Shown: one piece after another, positions 27,379 through 35,182 of the stretch | How the letters are laid out: every line of letters begins with the position of its first letter | Position numbering within the stretch: the stretch's first letter is position 1 | NCBI GenBank assembly: GCA_036514635.1 | Contig: DATBWU010000226.1 | Location: forward strand, 1-42,746 | Source of the DNA: DASSFZ01 sp036514635 | Lineage (GTDB): Bacteria; Chloroflexota; Anaerolineae; Fen-1058 | Reading direction: 5' to 3' | Length of the DNA stretch: 42,746 bases | Made by a program: the position numbers and the translations under genes | The notes under the pieces: model-generated | Databases searched by the model: none | Told to the model about the DNA's origin: nothing | What the model saw: the letters and a program-made list of their open reading frames with translations, nothing else

Positions 27379-27412
27379 GCCGAGAGCAGCGTTCTGGCAC
27401 GACACTCTCGGC
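27379..27412 (+). terminator. Hairpin, possible terminator after the PQQ-like gene
   Basis: GCCGAGAG (27379-27386) and CTCTCGGC (27405-27412) are perfect 8-bp inverted arms with an 18-nt loop. A pyrimidine-rich stretch (TCTCTCTATCCTTT) follows, which is not a strict T-tract. It is 120 nt past the PQQ-like stop. Moderate support only. Confidence 0.4.
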
Positions 27413-27416
27413 TCTC

Positions 27417-27460
27417 TCTATCCTTTCACTTACATGTCTCTGACAAGTTTCTAATTTGTT
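27417..27460 (+). promoter_or_regulatory. Degenerate TCTAAC direct-repeat promoter before the acyltransferase gene
   Basis: TCTATC (27417-27422), ACTTAC (27428-27433) and TCTGAC (27439-27444) are evenly spaced by 11 nt and each outer one differs from TCTAAC by one base. A -10-like TAATTT (27452-27457) lies 7 nt after the third repeat; the usual 10-nt distance gives only TTTGTT. It would serve the 27624 and 28265 genes. Confidence 0.42.
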
Positions 27461-27623
27461 TGGGCTTCACTCACTGTGAATGGGATTGCTGGCCGCGCAT
27501 ACCATGATCGTGCTGCGCGCCTGCCAGCACTGTAGCGGGTCATGTCGTCGGAACCTGGCCCAGGCGGCCCACCTGGCTTGTCGAGGCCAGTGATCGCCAT
27601 GAACCGAAGCAAAACTGGCTCCA

Positions 27624-28235
27624 ATGAACAACTCTGATAGCGGCTACGGACTTCGCGCCCTGGCGCTGAAGTTCTGGGCGCAGCCACGATACATGAAATG
27701 GCAGTTCACGTGGAGCATCCTGCGCGGCATCTTGCGTCTGCACCAGATCGACTCGCGTTACCTCGTGCTGATGGGAGCTGGCGTGAAAATCGCCAAGCGC
27801 CAGGGACGCATTATCACCAACGGCGTGTGCATTGTGCGGCCGGGCTGCCGAATCGCCGTCGTGGGGAAAAAAGAGCAGCCTGCCTATCTGCACATTGGTG
27901 TTGGTACTGACATAGGGGATCGCACCATCATCAATGTCAGCCAGTGTGTCAAGATTGGCGCGCGCTGCTCAATCTCATGGGATTGCGACATCAACGATAG
28001 CGATTTTCATCAGGTCATCATGGCCGATGGGCAGAGACCACCCATTATCAAACCGATCGCCATCGAAGACGATGTTTGGATCGGGAGTCACAGCCTTATC
28101 TTGAAAGGCGTTACGATCGGTCATCATTCTGTCGTCGCGGCCGGTTCCGTTGTGCATCACGATATGCCGCCTTATTCGCTTGTAGCCGGCAACCCGGCCC
28201 GCCGCATTGGTCAAATAAGTGACTGGCAGCGCTAA
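27624..28235 (+). CDS. Hexapeptide-repeat acyltransferase (LbH family)
   Basis: 203 residues. The second half has left-handed beta-helix repeats (IGVGTDIGDRTIINVSQCVK, IEDDVWIGSHSLILKGVTIG) and the closing motif VVAAGSVVHHDMPPYSLVAG, then NPARRIG. This is the WcaF/maltose-acetyltransferase-like group, which usually O-acetylates sugars with acetyl-CoA in the cytoplasm. A candidate catalytic histidine is in NDSDFHQV. The N-terminal 75 residues are basic and less typical. It probably decorates a residue of the local glycan. It is followed 29 nt later by the FG-GAP/PKD gene. Confidence 0.82.
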   Translation: MNNSDSGYGLRALALKFWAQPRYMKWQFTWSILRGILRLHQIDSRYLVLMGAGVKIAKRQGRIITNGVCIVRPGCRIAVVGKKEQPAYLHIGVGTDIGDRTIINVSQCVKIGARCSISWDCDINDSDFHQVIMADGQRPPIIKPIAIEDDVWIGSHSLILKGVTIGHHSVVAAGSVVHHDMPPYSLVAGNPARRIGQISDWQR

Positions 28236-28264
28236 CATCCCTATCGAGGCACAGGAGTCTTGCT

Positions 28265-31012
28265 ATGCCTATCTCCCGTCTTTCTCTCCTCTCCGCGACA
28301 GTTGTCATCGCCCTGATTGCGGTCGCTCTGGTGATCTCAACTCTCACCGCGGCAGCCGACGGCCCGATCATCGACACGCAATCATCCAACGATGCGATCG
28401 CGATCATGTTCGGGCAAAAGGCTGATGCCCTGACGGGGCACGCGATCGCTTCTGGCGATGTGAACGGCGATGGCTACGAGGATCTGATCGTTGGCGCTCC
28501 CTTCGCCGACATAGAGCCTTATACGCATACCTATTCCAGCGGCGGCGTGTATCTGTACCTGGGACGACCGGACATCAGTCGAACGATTGATCTGGTCAAC
28601 CAACCGGTGAACGTCACTTTCTATGTGACATCCAGCATCTGGAGTCGGGAAGAGTTAGGCCGGAGCGTTGCGATAGGCGATCTGAATGGCGATGGTCTGG
28701 ACGACATCATCGTGGGTGCCAGCCACTATGGCGCGTCGCCTATCGGTTCGACTATCGTCTGGATGGGACGCGACACGATCACCACGTCGACGGCCATCTC
28801 AATCAACCTATATGCCGACGACGGATCAGGGTTTAACATCAAGGCCATTGCCGCCTGGGTTGCTGATGCCGGCGGCTGGGACGTGGCCTCTGGAGACATC
28901 AACGGTGACAACATCGACGATCTGATTATGGGTTCGCCGTTTGCGTCGGTGGACCCGGTCACCGATACGAGTTGGTTCCCGCCCGACTATCAACGATACC
29001 ATTCCAGCTCGCTCGCCATCACGCGGACTTTCAATGGCGCTGCTTATGTCTTACTGGGCACATCGACGATCCATTCAGCCAGCAACGAGATACGCGACTT
29101 CCTCCCATGCTTGCCGGAGCTCACGCTCTACGGCCAGCGCGATGGCGATTACTTCGGGCGCTCGGTGGCGACGGGTGACGTGAACGGCGACGGCATTGAT
29201 GACGTCATCATTGGTGCGCCGGGCTTCAATCCGAACGGTGGCACAACAGATGGCGGAGCAGTCTACGTCTTCTACGGCTCGACCGTTATCACTCATGCCG
29301 TGTGCAATCCATATGTCGAGCCTTATACCTTCGCGAATCAGATCGTGAAAGACCTCGACCAAGTCACAGCCGATGTCACGCTGACGGGTATCGCCGTCGA
29401 TGCATTTAGCGGATTCGACGTGAATGTGGGTAGGGTCAACTCCGATGCGTATGCCGACATCATTATCGGAGCGCCGGGCATTGACGGCAACCGTGGGCAA
29501 GTCTATGTTGTGTACGGCGCTCCCAATCTTTCTAACACACTTCCACTCAGCCAGGCCGAGGTAACGATTTCCGGTGATGTGGAAAATGCCTGGTTGGGCA
29601 CATCTGTCCTCGCACGCGATCTCAACCGTGATACGGTCGACGATCTCGTACTGGGCGCGATCGGCATCGATCCCTCTGTCGTCGATGAAGATAGCGGGGC
29701 TTCTACAACCGACACCGGCACAGCCTATGTGCTGTTCGGCGGCAACTTGAGTCCGACTATCGTGCTGACGCCCACGGGCACGGCGGCCGACCTCAAGATC
29801 ATCGGCGCATCTGCCGACGACTGGCTGGGGCGCGGCCTGGGCGCAGGTGATCTGAACGGTGATGGCTACGACGAGCTGCTGATCGGGGCCGCCGGTCTAG
29901 ATCACACCAGCATGTTGACGGATGCAGGCAGCGTTTACATCTTCAATCTAGTTTACCCACAGCAGATTACTGTCACAGCCAGCCCGGCTCAAGTCCCCTT
30001 GGGTGACGCCATCAGCCTCACCGCCATCGCGCAGACATGGATCGGTGCCCGTGATTTCACAACTCAGACCACCTTCACGGTCTCGCCGGGCGCGGGCGGC
30101 ATCCTAAACGGCAGGGTTTACACCACGGAGCAGATCGGTGCATGGGTCGTCACCGCTACAATCGGAAACGTTTCAGGAACCACGACCATCACGGTGACCG
30201 ATCAGCCCATCACCGGCCTCAGCGCCAGCAATAGCAGCCCGACGACTGTCGGTAGTCCAACCTACTTCACGGCCACGGTCAGCGGTGGCTCGAATGTGAC
30301 GTACGCGTGGAGCTTTGGCGACGGCGGCACGGCCAGCGGCGCGACAGCCGGTCACACCTACTCAGCAGTAGGCAACTACACGGCTGCCGTCACCGCCACC
30401 AACAGCGTCAGCCAGATCGTAGCGACCACACCGGTTACCGTCACCAACACCGCACCGATCGCCAACGCCGGCTCGGATCAGAGCGTTTTCGTCGATGCCC
30501 TGGTCACACTCAACGGCAGTGGCAGCAGCGACCCTGATGGGCATCCCATCACAGCTCACGGCTGGACGCAGACCGGCGGGCCGAGTGTGAGCCTGAGCAG
30601 TGCCACCGTGGTCTCGCCAACCTTCACCGCCCCTGGCGCGCCGAGCGTGCTCACCTTCAGGCTCATCGTCACCGATGCCTTCGGCCTGGCGAGCGCGCCA
30701 GACACTGTCGTCATCACCACCACCGACCGACCCATCACCGGCCTCAGCGCCGGCAGCAGCAGCCCGACGGCTGTCGGCAATCCAACCTACTTCACGGCCA
30801 CGGTCAGCGGGGGGTCGAATGTGACGTACACGTGGAGCTTTGGCGACGGCGGCACGGCCAGCGGCGCGACAGCCAGTCATACCTACTCAGCAGGGGGCAA
30901 CTACACGGCTGCCGTCACCGCCGCCAACAGCGTCAGCCAGATCGTAGTGACCACGCCGGTCACCGTCTCATGGATCATCCACCTACCTCTGATCATGCAA
31001 TCGTCACATTAG
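28265..31012 (+). CDS. Large secreted FG-GAP / PKD repeat protein
   Basis: 915 residues behind AGGAG, with a signal peptide (about 1-30). Seven FG-GAP units follow, each with a DXNXDX-type calcium loop: SGDVNGDGYEDLIVGAP, IGDLNGDGLDDIIVGAS, SGDINGDNIDDLIMGSP, TGDVNGDGIDDVIIGAP, VGRVNSDAYADIIIGAP, ARDLNRDTVDDLVLGAI and AGDLNGDGYDELLIGAA. This suggests an integrin-alpha-like seven-bladed propeller; loops five and six have lost some ligands. Three PKD-like Ig domains come next (about 645-900), the first and third nearly identical. The tail is WIIHLPLIMQSSH. It is probably an extracellular adhesion or glycan-binding protein; no catalytic site was seen. Confidence 0.8.
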   Translation: MPISRLSLLSATVVIALIAVALVISTLTAAADGPIIDTQSSNDAIAIMFGQKADALTGHAIASGDVNGDGYEDLIVGAPFADIEPYTHTYSSGGVYLYLGRPDISRTIDLVNQPVNVTFYVTSSIWSREELGRSVAIGDLNGDGLDDIIVGASHYGASPIGSTIVWMGRDTITTSTAISINLYADDGSGFNIKAIAAWVADAGGWDVASGDINGDNIDDLIMGSPFASVDPVTDTSWFPPDYQRYHSSSLAITRTFNGAAYVLLGTSTIHSASNEIRDFLPCLPELTLYGQRDGDYFGRSVATGDVNGDGIDDVIIGAPGFNPNGGTTDGGAVYVFYGSTVITHAVCNPYVEPYTFANQIVKDLDQVTADVTLTGIAVDAFSGFDVNVGRVNSDAYADIIIGAPGIDGNRGQVYVVYGAPNLSNTLPLSQAEVTISGDVENAWLGTSVLARDLNRDTVDDLVLGAIGIDPSVVDEDSGASTTDTGTAYVLFGGNLSPTIVLTPTGTAADLKIIGASADDWLGRGLGAGDLNGDGYDELLIGAAGLDHTSMLTDAGSVYIFNLVYPQQITVTASPAQVPLGDAISLTAIAQTWIGARDFTTQTTFTVSPGAGGILNGRVYTTEQIGAWVVTATIGNVSGTTTITVTDQPITGLSASNSSPTTVGSPTYFTATVSGGSNVTYAWSFGDGGTASGATAGHTYSAVGNYTAAVTATNSVSQIVATTPVTVTNTAPIANAGSDQSVFVDALVTLNGSGSSDPDGHPITAHGWTQTGGPSVSLSSATVVSPTFTAPGAPSVLTFRLIVTDAFGLASAPDTVVITTTDRPITGLSAGSSSPTAVGNPTYFTATVSGGSNVTYTWSFGDGGTASGATASHTYSAGGNYTAAVTAANSVSQIVVTTPVTVSWIIHLPLIMQSSH
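30206..30442 (+). repeat. Direct repeat, copy 1 (PKD domain)
   Basis: A 237-bp stretch inside the FG-GAP/PKD gene, repeated in frame 525 bp downstream with about 17 differences by eye. Most differences keep the protein similar. It encodes one PKD domain (WSFGDGGTASGA). Confidence 0.85.
30731..30967 (+). repeat. Direct repeat, copy 2 (PKD domain)
   Basis: The second copy of the 237-bp PKD unit, in the same frame. A different PKD-like domain (ANAGSDQSVFVDALVTLNGS) lies between the copies. The high identity at DNA level suggests a recent duplication or gene conversion. Confidence 0.85.
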
Positions 31013-31042
31013 CATGTTCACCGTGTAGACCGCACAACAAGA

Positions 31043-31070
31043 CGTAGGGCGAGTTGGCCCTCGCCCTACG
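31043..31070. terminator. Strong palindrome between convergent genes
   Basis: CGTAGGGCGAG (31043-31053) and CTCGCCCTACG (31060-31070) make a perfect 11-bp stem with a 6-nt loop. It lies 30 nt past the FG-GAP/PKD stop and about 90 nt from the converging LamG-like gene. There is no T-tract. It could stop transcription from both sides or be a stray member of a dispersed palindromic repeat family. Confidence 0.5.
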
Positions 31071-31162
31071 CTGATCGCCCTTCTGCTGTGCGACAGTGAA
31101 TACCGCTGCTACCTCATGCCCCGCCTCACTTGTAGATCCGCCTGGGTCGGTTGGCCTTCCCG

Positions 31163-32410
31163 CTACGGCCACTCTTTGAGAAGGATCGGCAGATACACGG
31201 AGTAGAACACATCGGTCAAGACAAAGTTGGCATCAGAGTCATCGAAAACGGTAGGCGAAGCGGCATCGCTGACGCGCACGCGCACGCTGTTTGAAGGCGT
31301 AATCGGTGTTGTCCAGGTATACACGCTCGCGCCGGCCGACGTGACGGCAATCGGGTAAATCTTGCTCACAAACCCATCCGTCGAATAACTCAGGCTCACC
31401 TGGCTCACACCTTGCGATGACCAACGGATTGGATATAAGCTTGCGGTTCGCCACAACTCCTGACCATTGGGCGAAAGGAGGGCGAGCGATGCCGACGACG
31501 CGCCAAAGCGCCCGCTCGCCCACATCTGACTCAGCCATGTCGCCTCCGCCCCCACAGCCGGATCTAACACTTGATAATTGTAATCATCATACGTCTTCAC
31601 CAGTTTCCCATCCAGTCCCAAACCGCTCAAGCTTGACAATCCTGCCGTCGTGTTCCCGCTTCCCTCGTCAAAGTGATACAAGATCACTGTATTCGCATCC
31701 ACGCCGAACGGCGCTGCGACCGGTGTGAAGTTCGCCCGATACCGCGCCACGTCCGAGACCCGCACTTCATCGATTGTCGCCTCGATTTGGCCCGCCCCTG
31801 ACACCCGCCCGCCAATCGCGTACGCGGGCAAGTTGTCGCTATCGTTTCCGTTCCGATTCGCTACCGGACGCAGATCATCCCTCACCGGCTCCCACCCTCC
31901 GCCGTCTTCATAGCAAGTGTCCACCCCATCTAGATATAGGCACAACCGATCCGGGTTCGCCGCCAGGTCGCGCACCAGAGCGTAGTGATGCCACTGCCCA
32001 TCGTTGAAACCCGCCCCCGTCTGCAGATGGATCGCTGTATCGTCGCTGTCCGGTCGCGAATCGGTGCCGGCCCATAGGTTGCCATCCTGAAACGCCGTCC
32101 AGAACCCCGGCTGGGAAGGCTGATGGTGGTCGAACAACTCCCGCCCGTTACTGTCATAGCCCGGTGACAGTTTGAACCAGTACTCCACGGTGAACTCCTG
32201 GTCAGCCGCCGCGTAGCGTGCTTCGAGCGTCTCCCATACCGGCAGGATGACTCCATCTCCCGCATACGTCCCGCTTGCTCGTACGCGGATCGCATAATCT
32301 CCGGCCCCAGCCGATTCTGGCCGTTCAGCAGCAACCACGAATGGTGAAGCGACGGCAAGCAGCGCGGCCAACAGCATACCTATTATCAGAATCAGGCGGC
32401 CAACACGCAT
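31163..32410 (-). CDS. Secreted LamG-like (concanavalin fold) protein with C-terminal Ig-like domain
   Basis: 415 residues from the ATG at 32410, chosen because GAGGAGG is just upstream and a signal peptide (about 1-28, ending VVAA) starts there. The frame is open to 32461. Residues about 40-220 form a LamG/laminin-G_3-like fold: FTVEYWFKLSPG, FNDGQWHHYALVRD, LYLDGVDTCYED and ATIDEVRVSDVARY. Then LLSPNGQELWRTASLYPIRW opens a Ser/Thr-rich Ig-like domain of the Kre9/PF10342 kind. The tail is YSVYLPILLKEWP. It probably binds a glycan outside the cell. It follows the DUF362 gene in the same direction. Confidence 0.75.
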   Translation of the reverse strand: MRVGRLILIIGMLLAALLAVASPFVVAAERPESAGAGDYAIRVRASGTYAGDGVILPVWETLEARYAAADQEFTVEYWFKLSPGYDSNGRELFDHHQPSQPGFWTAFQDGNLWAGTDSRPDSDDTAIHLQTGAGFNDGQWHHYALVRDLAANPDRLCLYLDGVDTCYEDGGGWEPVRDDLRPVANRNGNDSDNLPAYAIGGRVSGAGQIEATIDEVRVSDVARYRANFTPVAAPFGVDANTVILYHFDEGSGNTTAGLSSLSGLGLDGKLVKTYDDYNYQVLDPAVGAEATWLSQMWASGRFGASSASLALLSPNGQELWRTASLYPIRWSSQGVSQVSLSYSTDGFVSKIYPIAVTSAGASVYTWTTPITPSNSVRVRVSDAASPTVFDDSDANFVLTDVFYSVYLPILLKEWP

Positions 32411-32457
32411 TCTGTCCTCCTCAACGATCCACAACGATCCACCCGCGGATGGGCAGT

Positions 32458-33735
32458 TCAAACGGCACGGGCCGTGATAGCACGAATGGTAGATTGCTCC
32501 ATGCGCACGGTATAACCCACTTCGAGCAAACGCGCCTGCGAGGCGAGGAGATAATGCCTTAGGCCACCTGCGGCGTCCGGGTCCGACCAGATTGCTTTCG
32601 AGTCATTCGCCGCTTGCCGTCCAGGCAATAGGATCGTCTTGCTGGCGTAGTAATCGAGCGCCACCGGGTCAACACCGGCCAGCAACATCCCCACGCGCGG
32701 GGTTCCATCAAAGGTCGCAGCCCAATTGGTATTCGGATTGACGTAGGTAGCATCCATGATCGTGAGCGTAGGGAAGCGCATCGCCATCAACGTCCCCAGC
32801 AGACCGGCCGGGTTGTCCTTCCAGGGACGGTAGAAATTGGCGTGATAATCCCAGTCGTCGCCCGGCTTATACTCTCCGACAAAGCGCGACATCACACCGG
32901 CATAGTTCTTGATCGCGCCGGTCATACCCATGATGACGTGCGCCTTGAGCACCGGCAGGTTGATCAGTTTGAGGGATGAATCAGCATAGGCGTGCCCGTT
33001 CCAGATACCGCGTTTCAGGCTGATGCGCGTACCTCGGGTGGTGGTGAACTTTGGATAATTGATCGGATAGTTGCCGGCCAATACGTAGCCGTGTTGATCG
33101 TCGCCCTCGTCGAATTCACCCACGGCGGTATGGCCGATCAAGCGCCAGTTGTACAGTGACACACGATCGGTGCGGAAACTCTCGACCATCTTGCGGATCG
33201 ACTGATCATGATGCAGCGACTCGTCGTTGTTCTGATTCGGGCTGTCGAGATAGTCTTGCGTCTGGCCGTTCTCGACGACGACAATCTCACCTCGAAAGCC
33301 GGCTGGATGATCGATCAGGCGTTGAATCAGTCCACGCACGACGTCGGTCGAAGTCATGCCGCGCTCGGCCCATTGGCTGTTCACCTTGAGCAATACAACA
33401 TCCCTGGGCGCAATGAGGCCATTCGGCCCGCCCCACTGGATGCGGCTGTCCATCTTGTACAACATGACATCGTGCTGAGCCATCAGCGCTAGCAACGCAT
33501 CCAGGCCAGCGTGATACGGCGTGTCCCAAGTTGGAGCGGGAACCTCGCTGATATGAAACACATTGGATTCACCCGGCACGCTTGGAGCCGGTGGCGAGAA
33601 TTTCAAGTAAGGCTGCCGATAGTAGTAATCGTATAGTCTTTCCCACTGGCGCGCCGTCGGTTCGAAGAAAAGCGAGCCTAACACCGCTCCCGCTCCCCCG
33701 ATCGCGCTCCACTTTAGAAACTGGCGTCGCTTCAT
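32458..33735 (-). CDS. Tat-exported DUF362 family protein
   Basis: 425 residues. The N-terminus MKRRQFLKWSAIGGAGAVLG is a classic twin-arginine signal (RRQFLK), so the protein is exported folded. The body matches DUF362: DVVLLKVNSQWAERGMTSTD, EIVVVENGQTQDY, LINLPVLKAHVIMGMTGAIK and DPVALDYYASKTIL. I see no CXXCXXC ferredoxin motif. The function of the family is unknown, although the Tat signal suggests a cofactor or early folding. It has a strong ribosome site (GAGGAGG) and is divergent from the GT4 gene at 33925. It is first of a two-gene unit with the LamG-like protein. Confidence 0.85.
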   Translation of the reverse strand: MKRRQFLKWSAIGGAGAVLGSLFFEPTARQWERLYDYYYRQPYLKFSPPAPSVPGESNVFHISEVPAPTWDTPYHAGLDALLALMAQHDVMLYKMDSRIQWGGPNGLIAPRDVVLLKVNSQWAERGMTSTDVVRGLIQRLIDHPAGFRGEIVVVENGQTQDYLDSPNQNNDESLHHDQSIRKMVESFRTDRVSLYNWRLIGHTAVGEFDEGDDQHGYVLAGNYPINYPKFTTTRGTRISLKRGIWNGHAYADSSLKLINLPVLKAHVIMGMTGAIKNYAGVMSRFVGEYKPGDDWDYHANFYRPWKDNPAGLLGTLMAMRFPTLTIMDATYVNPNTNWAATFDGTPRVGMLLAGVDPVALDYYASKTILLPGRQAANDSKAIWSDPDAAGGLRHYLLASQARLLEVGYTVRMEQSTIRAITARAV

Positions 33736-33826
33736 CGAGACTGACCTCCTCGAACGAATCTATTCTATCTCAACACACGTCTCCAGGTATAGCGGTACTT
33801 TTGGACACTCCCAAGGATACCTCGGC

Positions 33827-33832
33827 ATTATA
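33827..33832 (-). promoter_or_regulatory. Candidate -10 box for the DUF362 unit
   Basis: A perfect TATAAT on the minus strand, about 90 nt before the DUF362 start. The hexamer 17 nt upstream (GTATCC) is a poor -35 and overlaps the middle half-site of the plus-strand repeat at 33839-33866. An activator bound for the divergent gene could therefore affect this promoter too. Confidence 0.4.
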
Positions 33833-33838
33833 CTCTTC

Positions 33839-33882
33839 TCTAACAGCACGGATACATGATTCTAACTTCTATGGCCTAAAAT
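33839..33882 (+). promoter_or_regulatory. TCTAAC direct-repeat promoter, copy 3
   Basis: TCTAAC (33839-33844), GGATAC (33850-33855), TCTAAC (33861-33866), each 11 nt apart, then 10 nt and TAAAAT (33877-33882). This is the best -10 match of all copies. The expected start of transcription is about 36 nt upstream of the GT4 gene at 33925. An inverted pair AATGCT/AGCATT (33880-33885 and 33894-33899) overlaps the start region. Confidence 0.63.
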
Positions 33883-33924
33883 GCTGGTACCAAAGCATTC
33901 TAGCAGCGGTCGATACCGAACTCC

Positions 33925-35139
33925 ATGATGCGAGTCCTGTTTATCACTCCGTATATTCCATCGTTGATCCGGGTTCGTCCCTACAACCTTCTCCGGACGC
34001 TGTGCGCGTCGGGCCATCAGATACACCTGGTCGCACTCCAGCCACCCGAAGATCGAGAGGCATCCCTAGCCGACTTGCGCGAGTTATGTGAGCGGGTGGA
34101 CGTGTTTCCCTTGACACGCGGTCGAACGTTGTGGAACGCAACGCTGGCCTTGCCGACCACACTGCCGCTGCAAGCCGCCTATTCGCACCACCCGGAGGCC
34201 GAACGGCATCTGTACCGGCTGGTCGAATCGGGTCGATTCGATGTCGTTCACGTCGAGCATCTTCGCGGCGCGGTGCTGGCGCAGCGTTTGAGAGGGATTC
34301 CCCGCGTGTTCGATTCCGTCGACTCCATTACGTATCTGTTCGAACAGGCCAGCCGGTTCGCGCCTCGGTTCCGCCAGCGGCTGATCGCCCGGCTCGATCT
34401 GGGTCGCACCCGCCATTTCGAAGCGCGCGCCCCTCTCAGTTTCGATCGGACGCTTGTCACCTCGCCGACAGATGCTCACGCCCTGCGGATGCTAATCGGT
34501 GATCGCTCTGATGGGCGCATCGTCGTCCTGCCTAACGGCGTCGATCTGGATTACTTTCACCCCACATCCACCACGCCTGATCCGGCGACGATCCTGTTCA
34601 GTGGCAAAATGAGCTATCACGCCAACTCGGCGGCGGCGCTTTTCCTCGCGCACGAGATCATGCCACGGGTGTGGCAGAGGCACCCGGAGGCCAGGCTAGT
34701 GATCGCCGGCAAAGGTCCCTCACCGGCGGTTCGCGATCTGGGCGTGGATTCTCGAATCACCGTCACGGGATACGTCGATGACCTGCGCCCCCATTTTGCC
34801 CGCGCGACGATAGCGCTCTCGCCGCTGCTCTACGGCGCTGGCATTCAAAACAAAGTGCTCGAGGCGATGTCGAGCGGCGTTCCCGTCATTGCCACGCCCC
34901 AGGTGTGTTCGGCGCTGCGGGCGCAGCCGGGCAGAGATATGCTCATCGGCGACGCCGCGGAGCAGCTGGCCGCTCACACCCTCAGCCTGATCGACGATCC
35001 GGAACGGCGTAACCGTATCGGGGCCAGTGGACGATTGTACGTTGAACGGTTCCACAGTTGGCCTGAGATCGTGCGAAGCCTGACCACCGTCTATGAAGAA
35101 GCGTGCGCAATGTCTCCAGCCACACGCGTGCGGCCTTGA
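33925..35139 (+). CDS. GT4-like glycosyltransferase (GT-B fold)
   Basis: 404 residues. ATG at 33925 and the next codon are both Met, so the start could be either. The N-terminal domain begins RVLFITPYIPSLIRVRPYNL and the C-terminal domain has VLPNGVDLDYFHP, VTGYVDDLRPHFARATIAL and then GAGIQNKVLEAMSSGVPVIA with the usual donor-binding glutamate. It is a relative of the 8862 gene, and both have the proline-rich N-terminus seen in PEP-CTERM/EpsH-type sugar transferases. No clear ribosome site precedes it. It opens a three-gene unit with the oxidoreductase and the second epimerase. Donor and acceptor unknown. Confidence 0.84.
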   Translation: MMRVLFITPYIPSLIRVRPYNLLRTLCASGHQIHLVALQPPEDREASLADLRELCERVDVFPLTRGRTLWNATLALPTTLPLQAAYSHHPEAERHLYRLVESGRFDVVHVEHLRGAVLAQRLRGIPRVFDSVDSITYLFEQASRFAPRFRQRLIARLDLGRTRHFEARAPLSFDRTLVTSPTDAHALRMLIGDRSDGRIVVLPNGVDLDYFHPTSTTPDPATILFSGKMSYHANSAAALFLAHEIMPRVWQRHPEARLVIAGKGPSPAVRDLGVDSRITVTGYVDDLRPHFARATIALSPLLYGAGIQNKVLEAMSSGVPVIATPQVCSALRAQPGRDMLIGDAAEQLAAHTLSLIDDPERRNRIGASGRLYVERFHSWPEIVRSLTTVYEEACAMSPATRVRP

Positions 35140-35182
35140 CAGGCAACAGCCTGATTCCATCGAACGCAAGAAAGGGCAATCT

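Larger units (their letters stand above)
27259..27623. other. Intergenic region with hairpin and promoter motif
   Basis: 365 nt without a convincing gene. It holds a possible terminator hairpin for the PQQ-like gene (27379-27412) followed at once by a copy of the TCTAAC direct-repeat motif (27417-27460). That order, a terminator then a promoter, marks a transcription-unit border. Confidence 0.5.
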
